Part shown: positions 1-6,137 of the stretch, in pieces | Numbering within the stretch: the first letter of the stretch is position 1 | Layout: every line of letters begins with the position of its first letter | NCBI GenBank assembly: GCA_024231375.1 | Contig: JAAEQP010001481.1 | Span: 1-8,242 of the forward strand | Reading direction: 5' to 3' | Length of the DNA stretch: 8,242 nt | Source of the DNA: a bacterium | GTDB lineage: Bacteria > Hydrogenedentota > Hydrogenedentia > Hydrogenedentiales > SLHB01 | Translations under genes and position numbers: made by a program | The notes under the pieces: model-generated | The model's input: only the letters and a program-made list of their open reading frames with translations | The model's database searches: none | Told to the model about the DNA's origin: nothing

Positions 1-254
1 AGAACGACGCCGATCTGCGGGGATGCCGGCTGTACGGGACCCTGTTTCCGTGCAACGAATGCGCCAAACTCATCATCCAGAGCGGCATCGTGCGGGTTGT
101 CTTTCTGAGCGACAAGTATCACGACAGCGATGGGTGTGTGGCGGCGCGCCGCATGTTCGACATGGCGGGCGTCGCGTATGACCAGTTCCAGCCGGGCGTC
201 GAAGGACTGACCATCGACTTCGCGAAGGCCGCCGCGGAGGCCAGGCAATCCTGA
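1..254 (+). CDS. dCMP deaminase, C-terminal part (5' end cut by window)
   Basis: This is the last 83 residues of a deoxycytidylate deaminase, the cytosolic zinc enzyme that converts dCMP to dUMP for thymidylate synthesis. The first complete codon is at position 3 and the stop is TGA 252-254. The fragment carries the PCxxC zinc-binding motif in TLFPCNECAKLI (visible residues 13-24). The family-typical stretch SDKYHDSD follows, then RRMFDMAGV and a terminal IDF. The upstream His-Ala-Glu motif, with the third zinc ligand and the catalytic Glu, would lie before the window. The end matches the usual end of the family, so the 3' end looks intact. The PCNEC spacing and the YHDSD segment fit dCMP deaminase better than cytidine deaminase or tRNA adenosine deaminase. 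A 462-bp gap separates it from the next gene, so it is probably the end of a transcription unit. Confidence 0.9.
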   Translation, partial: NDADLRGCRLYGTLFPCNECAKLIIQSGIVRVVFLSDKYHDSDGCVAARRMFDMAGVAYDQFQPGVEGLTIDFAKAAAEARQS

Positions 255-381
255 TCCATCACAGGGAGACCGTTCGATGATCGGACCGGTTTCTACGTTT
301 GCGAGGAGGCGGTCGGGTTTGTCAGCGAGGATAACGAGTTCAAGAAGATCGGCCGGGACACGGAGACCGAATGACGCCCCG

Positions 382-418
382 CCTCAAGCGCTTGTCAAGA
401 AAACACCTCCCCTTGAGG
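382..418. repeat. Inverted repeat, 7-bp arms around a nested palindrome
   Basis: CCTCAAG (382-388) is the perfect reverse complement of CTTGAGG (412-418). Inside it, CAAGCGCTTG (385-394) is a 10-bp perfect palindrome overlapping the left arm. The two pairings compete, so this could be an RNA hairpin or a protein site. There is no U-run after it, so it does not look like an intrinsic terminator. Arms this short may arise by chance. Confidence 0.3.
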
Positions 419-487
419 TCAGTTTCGGACGCGCTGAGACGGCCATGCACGTCACCTATCTGAAGCAGGACCGAGCGGAACCGGCCA

Positions 488-545
488 CTCGTTCTACGTG
501 GGCACGGTTTCCATATATCCTTTCTCAAAAACGTGTTAGAACGAG
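488..545. repeat. Inverted repeat, 9-bp perfect arms, 40-nt AT-richer centre
   Basis: CTCGTTCTA (488-496) is the perfect reverse complement of TAGAACGAG (537-545). The enclosed 40 bases hold an AT-rich core (CATATATCC and TCAAAAACG) that contrasts with the GC-rich surroundings. A small internal pair, CGTG 497-500 with CACG 503-506, could shorten the loop. It lies about 70 bp upstream of the candidate promoter for the HDOD gene. It could be a regulator site or an mRNA structure, or chance. Confidence 0.35.
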
Positions 546-614
546 AACAATCGGCACGGATTTCATTCCCTCGGAAGGCCGCGATGGCGCAAAGCGAGAA
601 ATCCACTTTAAATC

Positions 615-643
615 TTGCGCTGAACCACAAAACCGTGTAAACT
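615..643 (+). promoter_or_regulatory. Candidate sigma70-type promoter for the HDOD gene
   Basis: A -35-like TTGCGC (615-620) and a -10-like TAAACT (638-643) are separated by exactly 17 bases. A second -10-like TAATAT overlaps at 643-648. The stretch is clearly AT-richer than its surroundings, and the implied 5' leader to ATG 717 is about 65 nt. The leader contains a run of seven G (674-680) and a strong Shine-Dalgarno GGAGG at 705-709. Spacing and position are good, but the hexamers match consensus only in part. Confidence 0.45.
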
Positions 644-716
644 AATATTTGCCCGCGATCAGTACCAAACGCAGGGGGGGAGCGACCGGACGCCTCAGCG
701 CGTCGGAGGAACTGCG

Positions 717-1739
717 ATGGTTACGTGTCCGTGGTGTGCGCATGACATGCAGGTAGCGAATCCAGGCGTGTTCTGCGCCTGTCCCAATTGCCTGAACCCG
801 TGCTACCGGCCCGACGAGGGAGCCGGCGACACGGCGTGTCTCCCCGGTGCGGAGGATATTCGCGACTACGCGCCCCGCGGGTCCGCGGTGGGCGACGTGA
901 TGGCCCGGCTCTACGGCGCCATTCGGGAACTGCCGGTTCTACCCGAGGGTCCCCAGCGTGTGATCTCGATGGTGCACGATCCGCTCAGCACCATGGACGA
1001 GATCGCGGCGGTCGTGAACGAGGACACGGGTCTGGCGATCCGGGTCTTGCGGATTGCCAACAGCGCCATTTACACCGGTCTCGAGGAAGTGAAGGACACC
1101 CAGATGGCCTGCGCCCGGCTCGGAATGAAGGTGATCGCCAACACCATGTGGGCCGTCTTGGGCAACGGCGTGTATCGTCACCACGGTGACGGGGAACAGG
1201 ATTGGGTGCCCGAGTTGTGGAGGCACGCCGTGGCCGCGGCCCACAGCGCCGAGTGGGTTGCCGCGTCTCTGCGGCAGGGCGGTGCTGACTCGCGGTTTGT
1301 GGCGGGACTTACCCACGACATCGGCAAGGCCGTACTGCTTCAGATCATCTCCGAACAGCGCACGCAACCCATCCACAGACTTGCCCAGTCCGAGGAGAAC
1401 GTGCAGAAAATTGTGGCCAAGTACCACGCCCTGGCCGGTTTGCATGTGATTCAGCACATGGGACTGCCAACGCATCTCCGCGCGGCTGCCTACTTCCACC
1501 ACGACTTCGCGAGCGTGCCATTCGAAGAGGAGCGTGTGCCGGTCCTTACGGTGGCGTTGGCCGATTGGCTGGCCCATGTGGCCGAGGACGACCTCGACGC
1601 GCCGGCTGGCGGGACAACCCCGCTTCACGAACATCCGGCCGCGGAAGGGCTCGGACTCTCGGAAATTGACGCCAGACGGCTGCTGGCACAAGCCCGCAGC
1701 GAAATGGGCAACGTGCTCGACGCCTTCATGGCGGCGTAG
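717..1739 (+). CDS. HDOD-domain protein with N-terminal cysteine-rich (zinc-ribbon-like) motif
   Basis: This 340-residue protein has an HDOD domain, a degenerate HD-phosphohydrolase fold typical of bacterial signalling proteins, at roughly residues 65-270. Diagnostic features are ELPVLPEGPQRVI (71-83), VNEDTGLAIRVLRIANSAIY (100-119), the LWRHAVAAAHS helix (168-178) and GLTHDIGKAVLL (197-208), with the His-Asp pair at H200/D201. Residues 1-30 carry Cys 4, 7, 20, 22, 25 and 29, arranged CxxC...CxCxxC, which looks like a small zinc ribbon that could bind nucleic acid or protein. No receiver, GGDEF or EAL domain is attached, and no signal peptide or membrane segment is seen. ATG 717 is supported by GGAGG at 705-709 and by the cysteine motif starting immediately after it. 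HDOD proteins usually act as scaffolds or regulators rather than proven hydrolases. The target here cannot be inferred from neighbours, which look functionally unrelated. Confidence 0.88.
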   Translation: MVTCPWCAHDMQVANPGVFCACPNCLNPCYRPDEGAGDTACLPGAEDIRDYAPRGSAVGDVMARLYGAIRELPVLPEGPQRVISMVHDPLSTMDEIAAVVNEDTGLAIRVLRIANSAIYTGLEEVKDTQMACARLGMKVIANTMWAVLGNGVYRHHGDGEQDWVPELWRHAVAAAHSAEWVAASLRQGGADSRFVAGLTHDIGKAVLLQIISEQRTQPIHRLAQSEENVQKIVAKYHALAGLHVIQHMGLPTHLRAAAYFHHDFASVPFEEERVPVLTVALADWLAHVAEDDLDAPAGGTTPLHEHPAAEGLGLSEIDARRLLAQARSEMGNVLDAFMAA

Positions 1740-1786
1740 CGCGCTCCGCAAAGGAAGAACGGGACGGACGCCCTCTTGTTGGCGGC

Positions 1787-1815
1787 TTGCGGTCTACACC
1801 TGCCTGCGCTACCAT
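1787..1815 (+). promoter_or_regulatory. Candidate promoter for the GH95-like glycosidase gene
   Basis: TTGCGG (1787-1792) and TACCAT (1810-1815) are separated by exactly 17 bases, the same layout as at 615-643. The -10 neighbourhood TGCGCTACCATCC (1805-1817) matches TGTGCTATCCTCC (6082-6094) upstream of the racemase gene at 10 of 13 positions. The leader would be about 57 nt to ATG 1879 or 129 nt to ATG 1951. The -10 hexamer is only a partial match, so this is tentative. Confidence 0.35.
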
Positions 1816-1865
1816 CCACCCACGTGTGCCACAGTCTTCACGAGCGATCGGCACGGCACACGAAC

Positions 1866-1954
1866 CAGGAGTCGTCCCATGATCTGCAGTCTGCGCGGCG
1901 GCCTATTGCTGCCCATTCTCTGGCAATCGATCTCAGGAGTATCGGATCCCATGA
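1866..1954 (+). promoter_or_regulatory. Two in-frame ribosome binding sites and starts for the glycosidase
   Basis: CAGGAGT occurs at 1866-1872 and again at 1934-1940. Each copy is followed by TCCCATGA (1875-1882 and 1947-1954), whose ATG codons lie at 1879 and 1951, exactly 24 codons apart in one frame. The first AGGAG is 7 nt from its ATG, near optimal. The second is 11 nt away, which is long. Starting at 1879 adds MICSLRGGLLLPILW and nine more residues, with one Arg followed by a short hydrophobic stretch that weakly resembles a signal peptide. The sequence alone does not decide which start is used. Confidence 0.5.
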
Positions 1955-4137
1955 ATACTGATCGTCACGCGGACCCCGCGACCTTGGCCGCGTCCGTTGT
2001 CGCACCCATCCGCATCGCCTACGACGCGCCCCCGGCGAAGATCCCCTCCGACACGGCCGTGGACGCGCCGCTGTTGGGCAACGGTTCCGTGGGGGTTGCG
2101 GTGGGATACCGCCCCGGCCAGGTAGATTTCTACCTGGCCCGCAACGATTTCTGGCGCCTCAAGACGGGTTACGGCGAGTGCATGCCCAAACCCTTCGGGC
2201 GCTTCTCGCTGAAGTTCAAGGGACTGAAGAAGGCCCGATTCTCTGCAGAGCAGTGCCTCTATCCGCCCGTGACGGATTGCACGCTGACGACCGGCAAGGG
2301 AACGGTCCTGGTGCGGTGTTGGGTGTCGGCCACCGAGGATGTGTTGGCGCTCGAATTGCGATCCGAGGGGATTCAACCGGAAGTCAGTTTCGAACTGATG
2401 CCGCAACGCTCGGACGATTCGACCGTGGAGGAGGGCGACTCCCTCCAGATGGAAGGGTTTGAAGGCGGCTGGGCCGTCCGCCGGTTTGAAGAGGGCGTCG
2501 AGATTCCGACGAGCGCTGCGTGTGTGGTGCGGCAGACCGCGAAGGAGACGCCTTTCCGATTGGACAGCCATGTGCCGGTGTGGGTTGGCGTCGGACTGGA
2601 AGGCGGCTTCGACAATGACGACCCCGTGGCCGCAGCGAACGATGCGGCGACCCTCGTCGCCTTCTCGGAGAGGAAGGCGCTGTGGGAGGCGCATGAAGCG
2701 TGGTGGGCCGAGTTGTGGGCCAAGTCGGTGGTGGTCATCGACGACCCCGACATCATGCGTCACTATTACTTGTCGAATTACGTGATGGCGAGCTGTTGCC
2801 GGGACCCCCGGTTCCCCCCCTCCATCTTCGGCGGATGGATCACGACGGACAAACCGGCGTGGCACGGCGACTATCACCTGAACTACAACCATATGGCCCC
2901 GTACTACGGCCTCTATTCGTCGAACCACATCGAACAGGCCGACGTGTACCACGACCCCATCCTGCGCATGATGGACCGCGCCCGCGACTATGCCCGGGTC
3001 CAGACGGGTTGTGCGGGCGTGCTGTACCCCGTGGGCATTGGACCCATGGGCATGGATTCGACCGCCAACCCAACGGGCGACTATGTCTGGGAGAAGCCCG
3101 AAGGCGCGGAGGAGTACGGCCTGTTCTTCGGGCAGAAGTCCAACGCCGCGTACTGCTGCACCAACCTCGCCATGCGCTTCTACCACACCTGGGATCCCGA
3201 GTATGCGCGGACCGTGTACCCCTTCGTGAAGGAAGTGGCGGCTTTCTGGCAGGACTACCTGCGGTTCGAGGACGGACGGTACATGGACTACAAGGACGCC
3301 ATACACGAGTCCGTGGCAGCGCACGATGAACGCTACCTCGACGTGAACCCCGTGTTGACTCTGGGTCTACTGAGACAAACGTTTCAACTCGCTCTCGACC
3401 TTGCGGACACCGTGGCGGATGGCGACGCGCCTCGTGAGAAGTGGACGCACATTCTCAACCATCTGCCCGAATGGCCCACCCAGGAACGGAACGGTAAGAA
3501 AGTGTTCCGGTATTCCGAACGCGGCACGGACTGGTTCGTCAACAACACGTTGGGCATCCAGCACATCTACCCGGCCGGAGCCATTGGGCTCGAGAGCGAT
3601 GGTGAGACGCTTGCCGTCGCGCGCAACACCATCGAAGTCATGAAGCGTTGGACCGACCACAACGGCATGAACAGCTTCTTCCCGGCGGCCGTGCGTGTTG
3701 GGTACGACCCGGAGATTATCCTGGAGCGTCTGAACGACTACGTGACGAAGCACGCCAACGCCAACGGGTTCGCGAAGGACAATCCCCACGGAATCGAGAA
3801 CTGTTCCATTGTGCCCAACACGGTGAACGAGATGCTGTGCATGGGCCATCAGGGCGTGTTGCGTGTTTTCGGCGTATGGCCGCGCACCCGCGACGCGCGG
3901 TTCGTCGACTTGCGTGCCCAAGGGGCGTTTCTGGTGTCGAGCGAACTGGCGGCCGGGACCGTGACCTATGTGCGCATCGCGAGCGAACGCGGACGGCCGT
4001 GCGTGCTGGTCAATCCCTGGCCTGGCGGGCAAGCCGTCGTGAAGCGCACGGACGGCACGGAGACCGTCATGACCGGCGATTGCCTGTCCTTCGACACGGT
4101 CCCGGGCGAAACGCTTCTGGTCCTGCCGGGAGCGTAG
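1951..4137 (+). CDS. GH95-like six-hairpin glycoside hydrolase
   Basis: This 728-residue protein resembles glycoside hydrolases of the (alpha/alpha)6-barrel type, closest in pattern to GH95 (alpha-1,2-L-fucosidase/galactosidase). The N-terminal beta-sandwich region opens with APLLGNGSVGVAVGY (39-53), matching the family's PLGNG(R)LGA signature. The barrel contains DYHLNYNHMAPYYGLYSSN (307-325), whose N311-x-N313 corresponds to the Asn pair that assists catalysis in GH95. It continues with YPFVKEVAAFWQDYLRFEDG (423-442), where GH95 members have a similar helix. E453 in AIHESV is a possible general acid. NEMLCMGHQG (626-635) and LRAQGAF (654-660) match GH95 C-terminal signatures. GH95 enzymes are inverting and remove terminal fucose or galactose; the substrate here is unknown. 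The start at 1951 is chosen because the sequence after it reads as a normal cytosolic N-terminus, but ATG 1879 (752 residues) is a real alternative. The open frame continues further upstream only because it overlaps the HDOD gene. A distantly related glycosidase family is also possible. Confidence 0.8.
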   Translation: MNTDRHADPATLAASVVAPIRIAYDAPPAKIPSDTAVDAPLLGNGSVGVAVGYRPGQVDFYLARNDFWRLKTGYGECMPKPFGRFSLKFKGLKKARFSAEQCLYPPVTDCTLTTGKGTVLVRCWVSATEDVLALELRSEGIQPEVSFELMPQRSDDSTVEEGDSLQMEGFEGGWAVRRFEEGVEIPTSAACVVRQTAKETPFRLDSHVPVWVGVGLEGGFDNDDPVAAANDAATLVAFSERKALWEAHEAWWAELWAKSVVVIDDPDIMRHYYLSNYVMASCCRDPRFPPSIFGGWITTDKPAWHGDYHLNYNHMAPYYGLYSSNHIEQADVYHDPILRMMDRARDYARVQTGCAGVLYPVGIGPMGMDSTANPTGDYVWEKPEGAEEYGLFFGQKSNAAYCCTNLAMRFYHTWDPEYARTVYPFVKEVAAFWQDYLRFEDGRYMDYKDAIHESVAAHDERYLDVNPVLTLGLLRQTFQLALDLADTVADGDAPREKWTHILNHLPEWPTQERNGKKVFRYSERGTDWFVNNTLGIQHIYPAGAIGLESDGETLAVARNTIEVMKRWTDHNGMNSFFPAAVRVGYDPEIILERLNDYVTKHANANGFAKDNPHGIENCSIVPNTVNEMLCMGHQGVLRVFGVWPRTRDARFVDLRAQGAFLVSSELAAGTVTYVRIASERGRPCVLVNPWPGGQAVVKRTDGTETVMTGDCLSFDTVPGETLLVLPGA

Positions 4138-4176
4138 CCGGCGAGGCAAGGCACGCATGATCGCGCTTCTTGGGTT

Positions 4177-4205
4177 TTTCCAGCACATATCGCGCCGTGT
4201 ATAGT
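4177..4205 (+). promoter_or_regulatory. Candidate sigma70-type promoter for the five-gene cluster
   Basis: TTTCCA (4177-4182, 4 of 6 to consensus) and TATAGT (4200-4205, 5 of 6) are separated by exactly 17 bases, in the 123-bp gap before the URO-D-like gene. The core CCGTGTATAGT (4195-4205) resembles CCGTGTAAACT (633-643) before the HDOD gene. The implied leader is about 50 nt. This is the best promoter match in the window. Confidence 0.55.
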
Positions 4206-4260
4206 GTGCGTTCGAGGTCCGCAGCAAGACCGGCATCCTGGACACGGGGGGAGAGGTTGG

Positions 4261-5280
4261 ATGAGCTACGAGATTGGCATGGACACGATTCACCTGCGGC
4301 CCACGCCGCGGTTGGCCCACACCGAGTACTGCTCGCACAACGAATTGATCAAGAGCGTGACGGACGAGGCGGGCGTGCCTTTCGAGGACGCGTGGGACTT
4401 CGATTTCATCTGGAGCGTGAACGACGGCGAAGTGGCCTGGGCCGACCGGGGCCGCTCGACCGATATGGGACACGCGGAGTTCCTGGAAGGCGGCACGGAC
4501 CGGCGCGAAGCCAAGGAGTGTCCGTTCACCGACCCGGAGCAGGTGTTGGAGTTCGACGCGGTGGAAGAGTACGGCCTGCCGGACTTCGACGAACTCGTCG
4601 CCTACTACGAGCGCTCCTACCGCGAAGGGCGGGAAGCCCATCCCAACCAAGTCTTCACGGGCGGGTACTACAAAACCATCGTATCCGGCGCTATTGAGGC
4701 CTTTGGCTGGGAAATGCTGCTGATGGCGGCCATCGACCAGGACCGGTTCGAACGCGTGCTAGACTCGATCTTCCGCCTGAGCATGCACCATTACAAAGCC
4801 TGGGCCGAAACGTCGGCAGAGGTGTGCATCAGCCACGACGACATGGTCTGGACCGAAGGACCATTCATCGACCCGGCATTCTACCGCCGCGTCATCTTCC
4901 CGCGCTACAAGGAACTGTGGGCCGTGCTGAAACAGGCGGGCAAGAAGGTGCTCTTCTGCTCCGACGGCAACTGGACCATGTTCGTCGACGACATTGCCGA
5001 GTGCGGCGCCGACGGGTTCATCTTCGAACCCATGGTGGACCTCGACCTGGTTGCCAAGAAGTATGGCCAGACCCATCCCATCGTGGCCAGCAAGGTCGAT
5101 TGCCGCACCTTGACCTTCGGGACCCAGGACGAAATCCGCGCGGAGATCGACGCCACCCTCAGAGTCGCCAAAGAGTGTGCCGGATTCATGTTCGCATGCG
5201 GCAACCATATCCCCAGCAACGTGCCGGTCGAAAACGGCCGGTTCTACTTCGAGTACCTGCGCGACCACTGGCAACGGTAA
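4261..5280 (+). CDS. URO-D/MtaA-superfamily protein (uroporphyrinogen decarboxylase-like)
   Basis: This 339-residue protein belongs to the uroporphyrinogen decarboxylase superfamily, a TIM-barrel family that also contains methylcobamide:CoM methyltransferases (MtaA/MtbA) and CmuA. Supporting segments are PRLAHTEYC (16-24), GGYYKTIVSGAIEAFGWEML (134-153), VCISHDDMVWTEGPFIDP (188-205), KKVLFCSDGNW (228-238) and FACGNHIPSNVPVEN (311-325). The last is the family's C-terminal Gly/Cys-rich loop. C233 and C313 are candidate metal or substrate ligands. MtaA-type enzymes have an HxC...C zinc site; here the position two before C233 is Leu, so classical zinc-thiol chemistry is doubtful. The many such paralogues in environmental bacteria are not heme enzymes and lack assigned substrates, so I do not call hemE. 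ATG 4261 follows GGGGGAGAGG at 4246-4255; upstream codons of the open frame lie in the promoter. The methyltransferase gene starts 16 nt downstream. Confidence 0.85.
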   Translation: MSYEIGMDTIHLRPTPRLAHTEYCSHNELIKSVTDEAGVPFEDAWDFDFIWSVNDGEVAWADRGRSTDMGHAEFLEGGTDRREAKECPFTDPEQVLEFDAVEEYGLPDFDELVAYYERSYREGREAHPNQVFTGGYYKTIVSGAIEAFGWEMLLMAAIDQDRFERVLDSIFRLSMHHYKAWAETSAEVCISHDDMVWTEGPFIDPAFYRRVIFPRYKELWAVLKQAGKKVLFCSDGNWTMFVDDIAECGADGFIFEPMVDLDLVAKKYGQTHPIVASKVDCRTLTFGTQDEIRAEIDATLRVAKECAGFMFACGNHIPSNVPVENGRFYFEYLRDHWQR

Positions 5281-5296
5281 CCGGAAGGAGCGATCC

Positions 5297-6061
5297 ATGG
5301 CCAGCCTATACGACCATCCGCGGTACTACGACCTGGCCTTTTCATTTCGCGATGTCGCGGGCGAAGTGTCGGTCATGGAGGAGGCGATTCGTCGGTGCTC
5401 GACCATCCCGGCCCGACGCGTGCTGGAGATAGCCTGCGGCCACGGACCCCATGCCGGCGAATGGATGGCGCGCGGATACGACTACCTCGGACTGGACCTG
5501 AGCGACACCATGATGGCCTATGGGATGGAACGGCACCGCGGCACCGAGCGCGCGCCCACGTTCCTGAAGGCCGACATGCGCGACTTTGAGTTGGACGAAC
5601 CCGTAGATTTCGTATACGTGTTGCTCGGGTCACTGTACGTGACGACCACGCCCGATCTCTTCGCGCATTTCGACGCCGTGGCGCGCGCGTTGAAGCCCGG
5701 CGGCCTGTACTTCATGGATTGGGTCATCGACTTCGATCCCCACGTCGACCTGTGCGACACGTGGCATGTCGATGAAGACGGCGTGTACATGCGCGTGTCC
5801 TATGTCACGTCATGCGTGAATCGCATCGAGCAGACCTACCGCGAACGGGTGGTCATGGAGGTTGAACAAAGCGGGACATCCACGACAATCGAGGGAGAGG
5901 CCGTCAAACGCGCCATCTTTCCGCAGGAGTTCCTGGCCATGATCGCCGCGCGGCCCGACTTCGAATTCGTCGGATGGTGGAACGAATGGGACCTCTCCGA
6001 CCCGTTGGACGGCACGGAATCGACCAATCGTCCGGTCATCGTGGTTCGCCGTACCGCGTAA
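5297..6061 (+). CDS. Class I SAM-dependent methyltransferase
   Basis: This 254-residue protein has the Rossmann-type SAM-binding core. Motif I is VLEIACGHG (42-50), followed by the acidic residue ending strand 2 in YLGLDLSD (D67). D93 in ADMRDF contacts the adenine in relatives, FVYVLLGSLYV (105-115) is the motif IV region, and ALKPGGLYFMDW (131-142) is the usual post-motif strand. It transfers a methyl group from SAM to an unknown acceptor. The fold resembles small-molecule and amine N-methyltransferases more than rRNA or protein enzymes, but the acceptor cannot be read from the sequence. ATG 5297 is chosen because GGAAGGAG lies at 5283-5290, six bases before it, and the family fold begins at once with YDHPRYYDL. 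It starts 16 nt after the URO-D-like gene, so the two are almost certainly co-transcribed. Confidence 0.88.
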   Translation: MASLYDHPRYYDLAFSFRDVAGEVSVMEEAIRRCSTIPARRVLEIACGHGPHAGEWMARGYDYLGLDLSDTMMAYGMERHRGTERAPTFLKADMRDFELDEPVDFVYVLLGSLYVTTTPDLFAHFDAVARALKPGGLYFMDWVIDFDPHVDLCDTWHVDEDGVYMRVSYVTSCVNRIEQTYRERVVMEVEQSGTSTTIEGEAVKRAIFPQEFLAMIAARPDFEFVGWWNEWDLSDPLDGTESTNRPVIVVRRTA

Positions 6062-6083
6062 GGTAGCGGCCACCGGGCGAGTG

Positions 6084-6092
6084 TGCTATCCT
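6084..6092 (+). promoter_or_regulatory. Possible extended -10 promoter before the racemase gene
   Basis: TGCTATCCT (6084-6092) has the TGn extension directly before a TATCCT hexamer, in the 76-bp gap before ATG 6138. No convincing -35 box lies 15-19 bases upstream. Its flanks resemble the -10 region at 1805-1817. It could provide separate expression of the racemase, M19-like and oxidoreductase genes. Confidence 0.35.
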
Positions 6093-6137
6093 CCCTCACC
6101 GTCACCGAGGCACACGTAGCCGTGAGGGGTAAGTCAC

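Larger units (their letters stand above)
255..716 (+). other. 462-bp intergenic region without a convincing gene
   Basis: No convincing intact gene is visible here. An open frame from ATG 277 to 645 has a basic, low-complexity translation and no recognisable domain. A different frame (frame of the dCMP deaminase, after its stop) reads coherently up to TGA 372-374, with segments such as TGFYVCEEAVGF and SEDNEFKKIG. It has no start codon of its own. ATG 277 has a GGGAG at 264-268 but is in another frame, so a one-base shift near 283-285 would be needed to join them. This may be a decayed or misread small gene. Further on the region becomes more AT-rich, with inverted repeats at 382-418 and 488-545 and a promoter candidate at 615-643. 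No terminator with a U-run is seen after the deaminase. Confidence 0.6.

Noticed and set aside
277..645. 122-residue open frame on the + strand
   Set aside because: The translation is Arg/Ser/Thr-rich with no recognisable domain, and it runs through the inverted repeats and the promoter candidate. Another frame reads better over its first 100 bases.
939..1751. 270-residue open frame on the - strand
   Set aside because: It is antisense to the HDOD gene, which has clear family motifs; the antisense product has none.
1755..1777. Possible intrinsic terminator after the HDOD gene
   Set aside because: The stem is only GGG/CCC plus AAGA/TCTT with a bulge, and no U-run follows.
1534..1878. Upstream extension of the glycosidase frame
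   Set aside because: This part overlaps the HDOD gene in another frame, has Arg/Thr/Trp-rich shadow composition and lacks a ribosome binding site. Starts at 1879 or 1951 have Shine-Dalgarno sequences.
2814..2820. Run of seven C inside the glycosidase gene as a possible frameshift site
   Set aside because: The reading frame continues intact on both sides with family-like sequence, so no shift is needed.
1933..3324. 463-residue open frame on the - strand
   Set aside because: It lies wholly antisense to the glycosidase gene, and the translation is rich in His, Arg, Val and Gly, as expected for the antisense shadow of a high-GC gene.
3367..4650. 427-residue open frame on the - strand
   Set aside because: It runs antisense across two well-supported genes and the promoter gap between them, with no recognisable motif.
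5177..5296. Upstream extension of the methyltransferase frame
   Set aside because: It overlaps the end of the URO-D-like gene. GGAAGGAG and the family's normal N-terminus place the start at 5297.
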